This document shows positions 55,475 through 64,000 of a DNA stretch of 64,000 bases, piece after piece. Made by a program: the position numbers and the translations under genes. How positions within the stretch are numbered: the stretch's first letter is position 1; every line of letters starts with the position of its first letter. The notes below the pieces were generated by a model. It was not told where the DNA came from. It worked only from the letters and a program-made list of their open reading frames with translations, and searched no databases. The DNA is from Plenodomus lindquistii (lineage: Eukaryota > Ascomycota > Dothideomycetes > Pleosporales > Leptosphaeriaceae). The stretch lies in the NCBI GenBank assembly GCA_025504975.1, contig JANUWI010000012.1:620001-684000 (forward strand), read 5' to 3'.

Positions 55475-57261
55475 GGCTGATGTGAATCAACGAGTGGAGA
55501 TGGCGTCGCAGCGATGGAGGGGGGTGGGGATGGCGGCGGGTGTTGGGAGAGCGACTGCGCTGCCACTGTTGGCAGCTCCGGCACTGAGGTGACGATTTTT
55601 CCGAGCGTCCGTGCGGCTCTCGGAAGTATCAGGGGAAGAACACCATCACACACAAACTGCTTCGCCATCACAACACGGTCATCGTAAATATCGCGTTCCC
55701 TCTCTAGGCAGTGTTCGACGAGTGTACAGTCTCATGACATTGGTCCAATCGTTGTGTCTACTGAAAATTGACATGATCCATAAGCCGCGGGTACTTGTCG
55801 GCTACCCGTCAGGGGCGTTAGAAACATCTTTCATCAAAAACCTTTGTTGTCAATCTTTGAGCAAGGTTCATCGGTATTCAATAGCTTCTCAATCACGCTC
55901 CTTGGCAGGTGTCGTCGTTGGAGCTCTATATTCCAAGCATCAGTAACTAATTGCATATTCCCAATTTGGGTACACGTAGCACAGTTGACCCACCTTGACT
56001 TATCAAAGTCACATGTACGTTCTACCAAATAAACCAGACTTGCACGGCCCCCTGGGCCGAGAAGTCCACGTGAGCTGCAAGTACACAAAACCTACACAGG
56101 GGCTTTAAAACGACTCAATTCGTCTTGCACTCGCCAACAACAAATCCCTACCCTTGAGTTAACACTGTCACCTAGGCTAGTACACCCAAGCGCGCACCCA
56201 CGTACCAACCAATATAACGACATATCACTCCACGCACTCCCCCATAACCCCATCCTCCAAGCCCATCCAAGACCCTGTGCATGATTCGACTCCATCAAGG
56301 CTGTCATGTCAGATCAAAGCACCTATGTGTAACACGCCAAATGCAAGTGCAAGTGCAAGTGCATAAAAGCAGGGCAACACTGCATCAAGACCTTGCGGTG
56401 AGTCAAGATAGAGTTTGACAGCGCATAAACTACGCTACACATTCTTGGAGTTACACGGCAGTAGTACACGTGCTGGTGTGAGAGGCGGCTCCTTCTGCGC
56501 TTCGTCATCACGGTCGGTCGGTGTGCTAAGAGTCCGATACGAGGTTCCCATTTTCTGCGGAGGACAAGTCCTGTTTGTGTGTGTGTCTGGTGGGGATGTG
56601 ATGTGTTTGGCTTGTTGGTGATCTGGACGAGGAGAAGCTGATCGTGTTGTATCGATGGGAAGAGCGTGGATTTGAACCCATGCTAATCTTGCAGTAGGAA
56701 AATCTCGTGTTCGTGTCCGTATGATCATTGTGAACGTTCCAGCACTGTCCTGCTCAGTGTGTCCAGGTATGTTGTATCTGCGTAACATTGTCTTGAGGGG
56801 TGTCATCGAGTTTGTGCTCGAGCTCCACATGCTGAGCTACCAGCCTGGTGGTGTAGACGGGTAGCCACGCGCGATGCATTCTAGCTCACTGCCTCGTTGG
56901 ATAGCCGCTTGTTGTCTGTTGTTGTTGCAGGTAAACTTCTAATTTGGGAAAATAGTCCTTCATCCTGCTGATACATTAGTCAAGCCGTTCGCTGCCAATC
57001 AAAACGTGTGCGGACTTTGGCCCAGAAACGCAGCGGGAACTTTCGTTGTGCTAGCCGTGTTCACCTGGACGTAAGCGTCGTTTCCTGTGCATGTTGTTGA
57101 GAAACGGTATGAAATACCGACAGCTGTTGTTCCTCTCGTGGAATAGATCCAGGCTAGCGAAGAGCATCGGAGACTTCCTACACTGCGCTTATGAGTGTTA
57201 TCGTTAGTTTCGGCATTCTTTCGCGAAAGTCATCCGTAGCGCAAAGACAAATCGCTCCTCT
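55475..57261. other. intergenic, 1.8 kb
   Basis: ATP20 promoter, then sequence without convincing genes. A minus-strand segment at 56841-56815 resembles a tRNA 5' half (TAGCTCAG box and a GCTC..GAGC arm), but no cloverleaf can be completed; see rejected items. A GCAAGT hexamer repeat lies at 56343-56363. Confidence 0.5.
56343..56363. repeat. (GCAAGT)n hexamer repeat
   Basis: Three and a half tandem GCAAGT units. Confidence 0.9.
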
Positions 57262-58510
57262 CTATTCACCGATGATGATAAGTGACGATTTCCATGTCTT
57301 TTGATTTATAGGTGGAAGTTCGAACCGTCGGTAGAATTGTCCAGCCCAATCTGCAGTAATGGCAATACTCCCTGCGGTATTTGGAGATTCGATTACTCGC
57401 CGCCTTTGTGGTATGAAATTGGCCAAATTGGTGTCAATGTTCATGAAATGAGGCCAGGAATATCCTTGCAGACAAAGATGCGTTCGATCAAATGCCCCCG
57501 AATCGGTATCGTAAATCGCTACTTTGGAGTGCAGCTGATATGGAATTCTGTACGCGGGGATCGTGCAACGTGGAAGCCCCAACGCAACATGTCTCCCCAG
57601 GTTCTGCCATGCTTCATCGTTTGCTCGTACGCCGTAGCACAACATCGAAGAGCTTGTCGCCACCAATAGACATGTGGTCGTAAGCTTTTACCGAAGTGTT
57701 CATCGCTGCTGTGTGATTGGCGAGCAGTGAGAGTGCGATGTTGTGGAACGTCTGCGTGTGACTGGGCAGAAACTTCTCAACGATTTGATGTGCCGACGAA
57801 GCGTGATCCAGTGGGTGAGCAGATCGAGAACATGAAATTCTTGACTTCGGGTTGGCGGACTTGGTTTTGGTCTCGTGCAATCAACGAAGAGGCATTGAGT
57901 ACTCGTCGCTAGCGAGGTTCATTTGGCTGACGGGTGATCGGGGCGTGACGTCTTATGGCTCGTAAAGAGCAGTGGATCGTATGCTGGACCGCGGAGCACT
58001 TCATAGCCGACATGCATCTCGTTCAATGGAGGTCCAGAGAGATTAATGGTGCTTATTGCTGCTAAATGTATCCCGCATCAAGACAGGTCTCGCTCTGCCT
58101 CCAGACTCCATTTTGCTCCCCAATCTGATGTATGAACCATGTAAGATGAAATCGCTCCGCGGAGTCAGGAGGTCTTTAGGGTATGACCATGGACGGGTAA
58201 CGCGCGTGCCATAAATGGCGCAAGACGGGTACCAGCAGGATCGTGAACATTCGTGATCAGGTTACACGGCCAAGAGAGTGGGACACGATTATGCATGACC
58301 CAATGGTTGTAAGACCTGAGGCGCTCTGAACGGCTCCGGCTGCTTCTTATGTGGCCTGAAGAAGTGGTTCGCGTATTCTTGATGCGCGTGCTTCCCGTGC
58401 AGCAAATAATCCCGGACGTCTGGTGTGGTGTATTGGTATAGATAGTTGATGCGGTTGTTGGTGGCGAGACCTCTAAGAGTTCCAAATTCTCGCGATCTCC
58501 TGCATCATGT
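57262..58510 (-). pseudogene. frameshifted relic of an unrecognised protein gene
   Basis: On the minus strand, consecutive protein-like segments are found in different frames with stops between them: GTLRGLATNNRINYLYQYTT and DYLLHGKHAHQEYANHFFRP (about 58490-58340); HNRVPLSWPCNLITNVHDPA (about 58290-58230); SGPPLNEMHVGYEVLRGPAY (about 58050-57990); NQVRQPEVKNFMFSICSPTG (about 57860-57800); SHTQTFHNIALSLLANHTAA (about 57770-57700); and a 127-codon frame from ATG 57645 to 57262 containing HVALGLPRCTIPAYRIPYQL and GYSWPHFMNIDTNLANF. The segments have balanced, non-repetitive composition unlike the surrounding chance frames, but the frame changes lie too close for introns in several places. Inferred: a decayed gene. 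I do not recognise the family, and it could instead be a multi-exon gene I failed to splice. Confidence 0.4.
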
Positions 58511-61500
58511 CCGTGTCTCAAGTGGACTGCCACCAGTGGATGCCGCTCAGTACATTTTAGTTGGGGCGCAGCACATCTTCCGCGCATGGTTCCTTTGACA
58601 GACTGGGTACCTCCCAAAATATGCAGTTTACCCAGAGTTCATTACAATTAGAACTCATACGGAATTTGACAGATGTTCTGAATTCTTGGCGCTCGGGAGA
58701 GTTTCTGTGCGTTTTCACTCGTCACGTGCGCTATAAGGTCGTAATGTAGAGGTGTTCAGCTTTGAGCCGCCTAAGCGTAAAGGGCAGATGTAGAGAAAAG
58801 CTGAGGCAAGCTGCAGCTACAGCGTACAGGTCCGTTAACATAGAAAGTTGGTTAATTCGTAGGAATGCTTCGATGAGTACGTCATGCTGGCAAGAATTAG
58901 TAGACGAATTACCACAGTATGGAAATGTTCTATGCTTGTACCTTGCTACGTTTGGCACTCGGGCAGTTGTCATAAGAAAGCATCAAACAATATGTTGGAC
59001 ATCGTATCAAATGTTCAACAAACAATTCGCGTTTGATGCCAATGGCTGTGAATGCATCGTGCATCTCACAAATGGAACTGACTATCAATCGAAATTTTTG
59101 ATGTTGCTGACAATTTGTGTGCATATACAGCTGCAAGGTTCGAAGAGATAGCTGCTGCATCGTAGGAGTATCGCGTTGCTGGCATATGAATTGGGCATAT
59201 GCAGCTAAAATCCCTACTCACCGTTCACGCGAAAGTTGGCGAACACTGGTGTGGGTGGTCTACAGACTTGGCGCCATCTGCACTTCCCACATTGTACATA
59301 TGGGGCCTATCATGCGAGTATGTACTATGCAAGTGGCCGCACCTAGGGACTCGAGGTTGGAGGAGAAAATGTTGGTGTGGGATGCGGGACTGCGGGGCAT
59401 TTTGCCTTCCCGCTCGACGCGGCCGGTAGCATGGCGCATGTCAACGAAACATTGGATATGGGGCTTTTAACCGAACAAGCCTTGGGTAATTCTGTCAACA
59501 TCAGCTTCTTCGATCATGATCTGATAGATTCCCATCAATCGACACGGTTCAGCCACAAGGACAATGACCTGTGTGTCATATGAAGTGCAGGTTCAGTCTG
59601 CCAGTAGCAGATGATTGGGAACATGAAACCGCCTAAACCTTTCAAGACGGGCATTCCGGAAAGAGGCTTTCCTCTAGTAAGGGTGTATGCAACACACATC
59701 CAGGCCCTGGCCCCCGTTCGTATACATTTGTACCGTGTCGAAGCAACCCTTGCTCGGTGTTATTCGGGCGGCACCGATGGGTTAGGATCCCTCGCCTGGC
59801 ATCCAGAAGTCTGTTTGATTGCTGTTGCTAGACTAGGCGACGAAAGTCAGTGGTTGTGGTTCGGTGTTTGGTGACAGCTTACCTGACGAGGAAGTGGAAG
59901 GTGCGTGCTGCGTCCGTCAGGGTCCACCGCTAATTCAACCTCGCCACTATCACAACACAGCGCGTACAGTATCGCGGAGCTTCTGATGACTTTTTAAAAC
60001 CTTGGACTCCGTGTTGGGCGATTAGTTCATTCAGGTAAGCTGGTTTCAGCATTGAGTTTGCACCACGCACTTTTGACTGTCCACGAGCGGCAAGGCCACA
60101 CTCAAATCAGACCAGCAAAGCAGTAATGGGCATCATGCCAACGAGACCGTCGCCGCTGGCAGGTGAGGAGCTCGAATGGCCGCGAGACGGGACGTCTTGT
60201 CAACTTCACTCTGAAAGGAGAACATGCATGTCTCGTTGTTTCCCCATGATGCTCGGTGCATGAGATGCTGTCAGACCTTCCGATGTGCCCACACGATACA
60301 GCCACGCCGAGTGTCAGTCTATTACACAGCATGCTCTTGGTGGACCGTACTGTGAGTCAAATGTCTGCAGCCGTGTGTTCATGCAAGCATCACTAACAAT
60401 CTACTGGGTTAAGCGCAGGATTATGAGCAACTCCCTCATCAGTCACTGAATCGCGTCACCCATTACTGTATCTACAAGAAGAGTGCCACCGTAATCGATC
60501 GAGTGCGAACATGGAGATCCTTTGGGCATTCCAACATCTCCTATTGAACCTAGGAGAAGAAGAAGAAGAAGAGGTGAGCGACCAGACGAATCTATGTACA
60601 GTAGGATCGAAACCAACAATATACTCTGGGCTACCCTCATGAGCAGAAGACGCACGAGCTAACAAATCTTTGTTGCGGCTCTTCGCAGCCCTGCTCCATC
60701 TGGCCACATTTGCACTGCCACTACACGGGAAAAGCAAGTCGTCACTATGGTGGCTCTAACGCTCGCGAGGAAGCGGAATGCGATCCGGAAAGTGCGGAGG
60801 ATCACCCGTGCCGGGTAGTCACTGACGCAATTTCTCAATGCGCCATCAATGTCACTCGGAGCGACAGTAGGGCCAGAAGCTGCAAGTTGGCCGTGGAAAG
60901 GTGAAAATATAGGGGACCAGGGTACGACTTGGTCCGTCTTGACAGCAGCGGATATGTGCAGTGCTGGATCATTGTAGAACGTCGACCGAAGCAGACCAAG
61001 TGGTAAAAATTTCATGCAGGGAAGCTCTTACAGCGTATGGCGTTCCATGGACAAGTGATTGTTCGATGGCTCGCATGGCGGCCGCCCGGCGCGCACCCTC
61101 TTTCATTGATTACCTGCAGCATGCACTGACAGGCCTCTGCAGGCATGAGGGCTTTAACGATTGGAGCGCGTATGTGTTGCCGCGGGCCGGCAGCTGGATC
61201 TGCAGGCGCATGGCATGCACCCCCGACTTTGCAGCGTACTTACATGAGGCTTGATGTAGGATGGAAGCAGAAGTCGGTTCCACGTCTCTTTTCAGCCGGA
61301 GCAGGTACGTCTCCGATTTTCCTGGCGCGGGCGGTCCATGTTGAATTGATTGGGGTCAATGGAAAGGCACGGCGGCACACCATACATGTTGTGGCAGCTC
61401 CATATGGCAATGGGTCCGGGCAGGGAGGAGCTCGGCCGGCGTGCGGACGCAGCCTGATGTCGCTGATGTGGGACCAAGCACGAGCAGAAGAGCAAGCCAC

Positions 61501-61715
61501 CAGGAAGGGCCGGCGAGGTACATGGCATGCGAGTCCCAGTGAGCGGGTTCGACGTGGAAGGTGACACGATGTGCAAGTGCTTCGGCTAGCTATGCAAATT
61601 GACCCACTGCGTATGAAGAGAGGCTTGTTGCACGCGCAGCACCGGACGTTGTCGCAGCGCAACGCAACGCAACACAACGCAACGCAGCGACGAGCGAGCT
61701 GTCTGGGCAATTGCC

Positions 61716-61800
61716 AATGAATGAATGAATGAATGGATGGATGGATGGATAGATGGACGAATGAATGAATGAATGAATGAATGAATGAATGGATGAATGG
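61716..61800. repeat. (GAAT)n/(GGAT)n microsatellite, about 85 bp
   Basis: Runs of GAAT alternate with GGAT units, with single AGAT and GACG interruptions; one of the longest simple repeats in the window. Confidence 0.95.
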
Positions 61801-62221
61801 GGACTGACTGGGGCGCCGTGACCAGCTTCATGACTTGAGAGGGAGCGGAAGCTGGAGACGCCAGCCCTGCGGCCACAGAGGCCAACAGGCGCCTATCGTC
61901 GCCATTGCGCCACGCCAGCTTGGGGCCGCGTGCAGCGGCTAGTGCATGGCACTTTAATGGCAATGCGCAATTCAGGCCTAGAGCGACTGATCGAGGACGG
62001 ACTGCCGCCAAGCGGGGGGCATATATTGACCCATGGATCATCAGCCGCATGGTTCGCAGCCCGCGCGGCCTCTGCTGCCAAAGAGGGTCGGCGGCGTGCA
62101 GTGGGCGACAGCAAATGGGTGTGCGGTATACACGGCTCTCACTGGCAGGTATGCTCTGGGTATACCACACAGGGTGCCGACGGTGATGGCGCCATGAGGT
62201 GAGGGCAGCGGGGCCAATGCC

Positions 62222-62270
62222 AGTGCAGGCGCAGGCGCAGGTGCAGGTGCAGGTGCAGGTGCAAGTGCAG
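62222..62270. repeat. GCAGGC/GCAGGT hexamer array
   Basis: About eight hexamer units drift from GCAGGC to GCAGGT to GCAAGT. Read on the minus strand they give Pro-Ala or Leu-His repeats in chance frames. Confidence 0.9.
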
Positions 62271-62778
62271 TGTCTCGTGCTCCAACCGCAACCGCAGCAA
62301 CACCGGAGCTCGCGCGGGGCGGTTGCACTGAGCCCCCGGTCGTGTTGCTGATTTCACACCACGATGCAGTCGATCCCTGACGGCGCCTGAGCCAGGGTGC
62401 CCGGGACATGCGAGCGATTCAACGGCTGGCGGGATCCAAGCATGACGCTCGCGCTCACTGGGCGCATGGGCTATCCCCAAACGAAACAATCCTGGCCCGC
62501 CTCTTGGACTGATTTTTGCAACTACCTCATGCTCAAGCCAGGTTCACACTACCCCAAAGTCTGCTAAGGGAATATCCTGCAGCTTAACCAGCGCCGGGAA
62601 GCGCAGCATCACCTCGCCGCCCTAGCCCACCCGCAAACATGTGTTTAAATACTCGTGCTTCCGCTGCTTCCCCGGTGCAAGCGGGTTTTTGCTCCCACCA
62701 TTCGATGTGATCATCGCCTTGTCGTCCACCCAAGTAGTTTCACGTTTCCTCGTACTACCACGCTCGCTGGCCGTTGCA

Positions 62779-64000
62779 ATGTTTCCCTTTTCATGGACCC
62801 TGTTTCCCAATTGGAGTTGGTTTTGTATCTTTCTGACGCTGTTGTAAGTCGGCCTGCACCCTACCCCACGCACGCCATGCCACGAGCTGTCACTGTCACT
62901 GCATTGCACCCCACTAACCCACTACCAACAACAGTTTGTTCCGATATGTCAGGTTATGGGTCAATCTGGCGAGCAACTGGACTTATACGCCCATACAGCC
63001 CGTCGACGACCCAACAATCACGTCAAAGGACATGACTGTAATCATCCCCACCGTAGCCGAAGATCTCCAACAATTGAAGGAAACCGTCCAAAGCGCATAC
63101 CGACTCGAGCCTCGGGAACTTCTTCTCGTAACCCCCGACTCGCGTGTTAAGCGTGTCTATCAAATGGTCGACGAGTTGGGCAACCCAAAGCGCATTCAAG
63201 TCTTGTCAGTCAGCCAGGCCAATAAGCGCAGGCAGCTGTGTCGGGCGATTCCAGAAGTCGAGACCAAAATCACATTGCTACTCGATGATGATGTCTGGCT
63301 ACCAGAGAAGTTCAACAAGTGGATTCTTGCACCCTTTGAAGATGCTCGTGTGGGCGGCGTTGGCACCAATCAACAAATCCGCCGCTTCAATCGCTCCAAC
63401 ATCTGGGAGTTCCTTGGCGCCATATATTTGGTCAGGAGAAACTTTGACTGCACAGCGTGCAACTGGATTGACGGCGGCCTGCCTTGCCTCTCGGGACGAG
63501 CCGTTGCGTATCGCTCTGAGATTCTGCAAGACCCAAACTTTACATATGGCTTCACACACGAGACCTGGGGCAGCGATCACTTCCTCAACGCCGACGACGA
63601 CAACTTCATCACGCGCTGGCTCTTCTCGCACGACTGGAAGATCAAGATCCAGAACCACCGCGAGTGCGAGGTGGAGACGACGCTCGAGGATGATTCCAAA
63701 TATCTGCGCCAGTGTCTTCGCTGGGTGCGCTCCAACTGGAGGAGCAATTTGACCAGTCTGACCGAGACAAAAATGTGGATGTACGTACCCGTACCGGCTC
63801 GCTTGGATTATTGTGCACAACTTGGCGTCGTACGGGCGCCAAGCCCTCCATGCCCCTCATGCCAACCGCCGACTGGCACTGGTCTCTGCGTGTGCTGACT
63901 ACCTGCAGGAGCTACCCATGGTCTCTCTACGCCGTCTTCCAGACCACGATTACGCAATGGGCCTTTGTGCTCGACGGCCTGTTATTCGCATCGGTCTACT
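62779..64000 (+). CDS. family 2 glycosyltransferase, fungal Cps1-like polysaccharide synthase, partial
   Basis: Exons 62779-62843, 62935-63780 and 63909 onward, with introns of 91 and 128 nt in phase 2; the gene leaves the window after about 334 residues. The N-terminus MFPFSWTLFPNWSWFCIFLT is a membrane anchor completed after intron 1 by LFRYVRLWVNLASNW. The GT-A domain follows: SKDMTVIIPTVAEDLQQLKE, ITLLLDDDVWLPEKFNKWIL (DxD-type metal site), GLPCLSGRAVAYRSEIL, SDHFLNADDDNFITRWLFSH and the product-binding QCLRWVRSNWRS (Q/RxxRW). After intron 2 a new hydrophobic part starts (SYPWSLYAVFQTTITQWAFV). This architecture matches the hyaluronan-synthase-related Cps1/GT2 proteins of fungi, which in wheat pathogens are needed for hyphal growth on surfaces (recalled knowledge). 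ATG 62779 is chosen because the intron 1 donor GTAAGT follows in frame. Confidence 0.9.

Larger units (their letters stand above)
58511..62778. other. 4.3-kb gene-poor region with microsatellites
   Basis: Several frames of 80-130 codons exist (for example 58762-59151 and 59611-59874, plus), but none has a motif and the first has only a TTG start. From 61000 on the sequence is GC-rich. Simple repeats: a GAA tract at 60554-60573, (CAACG)n-like at 61655-61688, (GAAT/GGAT)n at 61716-61800 and a GCAGGT/GCAGGC array at 62222-62270. The GT2 promoter and leader are at the right end. Confidence 0.5.

Noticed and set aside
56655..56845. tRNA-like halves on the minus strand: a TAGCTCAG A-box-like word with a GCTC..GAGC arm, and GGTTCAAATCC 150 bases downstream
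   Set aside because: The T-stem has mismatches, no anticodon loop with U33 can be formed, the acceptor ends do not pair and the distance would demand a very long intron.
58762..59151. 129-codon plus-strand frame with Cys and hydrophobic residues
   Set aside because: Starts with TTG, lacks any motif and lies in gene-poor sequence. It could be reconsidered with transcript evidence.

Overview
The window is nuclear DNA of a filamentous ascomycete (Pezizomycotina). The gene content suggests a Dothideomycete, possibly Pleosporales, but that placement is inference. Reasons: most introns are short (about 46-113 nt) with GT..AG ends; there are several fungal-specific families (2EXR/F-box-like proteins, a Flo8/SomA-type regulator, a Cps1-like GT2, an allantoate-permease-type MFS carrier); and housekeeping orthologues (Bet3, SNRNP40, Rok1, Atp20) are clear. 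I found no bacterial operons, CRISPR array, rRNA or convincing tRNA.

Region by region. 1-2013 (minus): an FAD monooxygenase of the PaxM/salicylate-hydroxylase type with an unusual multi-pass membrane extension, cut by the left edge. About 2430-3160: a decayed TPR gene. 4375-7458 (minus): two tandem 2EXR/F-box-like paralogues, the second shortened. 8706-10326 (plus): a spartin-like senescence-domain protein. 12461-14354 (plus): an IPNS-type 2OG-Fe(II) oxygenase with a 682-nt first intron. 15812-17265 (minus): a bZIP factor. 17266-21826: gene-free DNA. 21827-23700 (minus): an intracellular GH1 beta-glucosidase, divergent from a DUF1479 protein at 24581-26152 (plus).

29800-32157 (minus): Flo8/SomA LUFS-domain regulator. 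33582-34369 (minus): TRAPP subunit Bet3 with a 9-nt microexon, sharing a 291-bp divergent promoter with the U5 snRNP WD40 protein SNRNP40 (34661-36016, plus). 37382-38736 (plus): a two-TM protein with PPxY motifs. 39725-41489 (minus): an aquaporin with a long disordered N-terminus. 43147-44749 (minus): an MFS anion:cation symporter, divergent from an eight-exon amidase at 45530-47496 (plus); the shared promoter holds seven HGATAR sites, so the pair may be a nitrogen-scavenging unit. 48314-51634 (plus): an 1106-aa MFS-like protein, convergent with the DEAD-box helicase Rok1 (51702-53990, minus). 54539-55474 (minus): ATP synthase subunit g.

55475-62778 is gene-poor, with a frameshifted gene relic (about 57262-58510) and several microsatellites. 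The right edge (62779 onward, plus) opens a Cps1-like GT2 glycosyltransferase. Exon structures were derived by eye from splice signals, reading phase and family conservation; the reported CDS totals are multiples of three where the gene is complete. I saw no single cluster that amounts to a clearly new system. The most unusual items are the FMO-membrane fusion, the Bet3 microexon, the mirrored CRE-like elements at the Bet3/SNRNP40 starts and the symporter-amidase pair.
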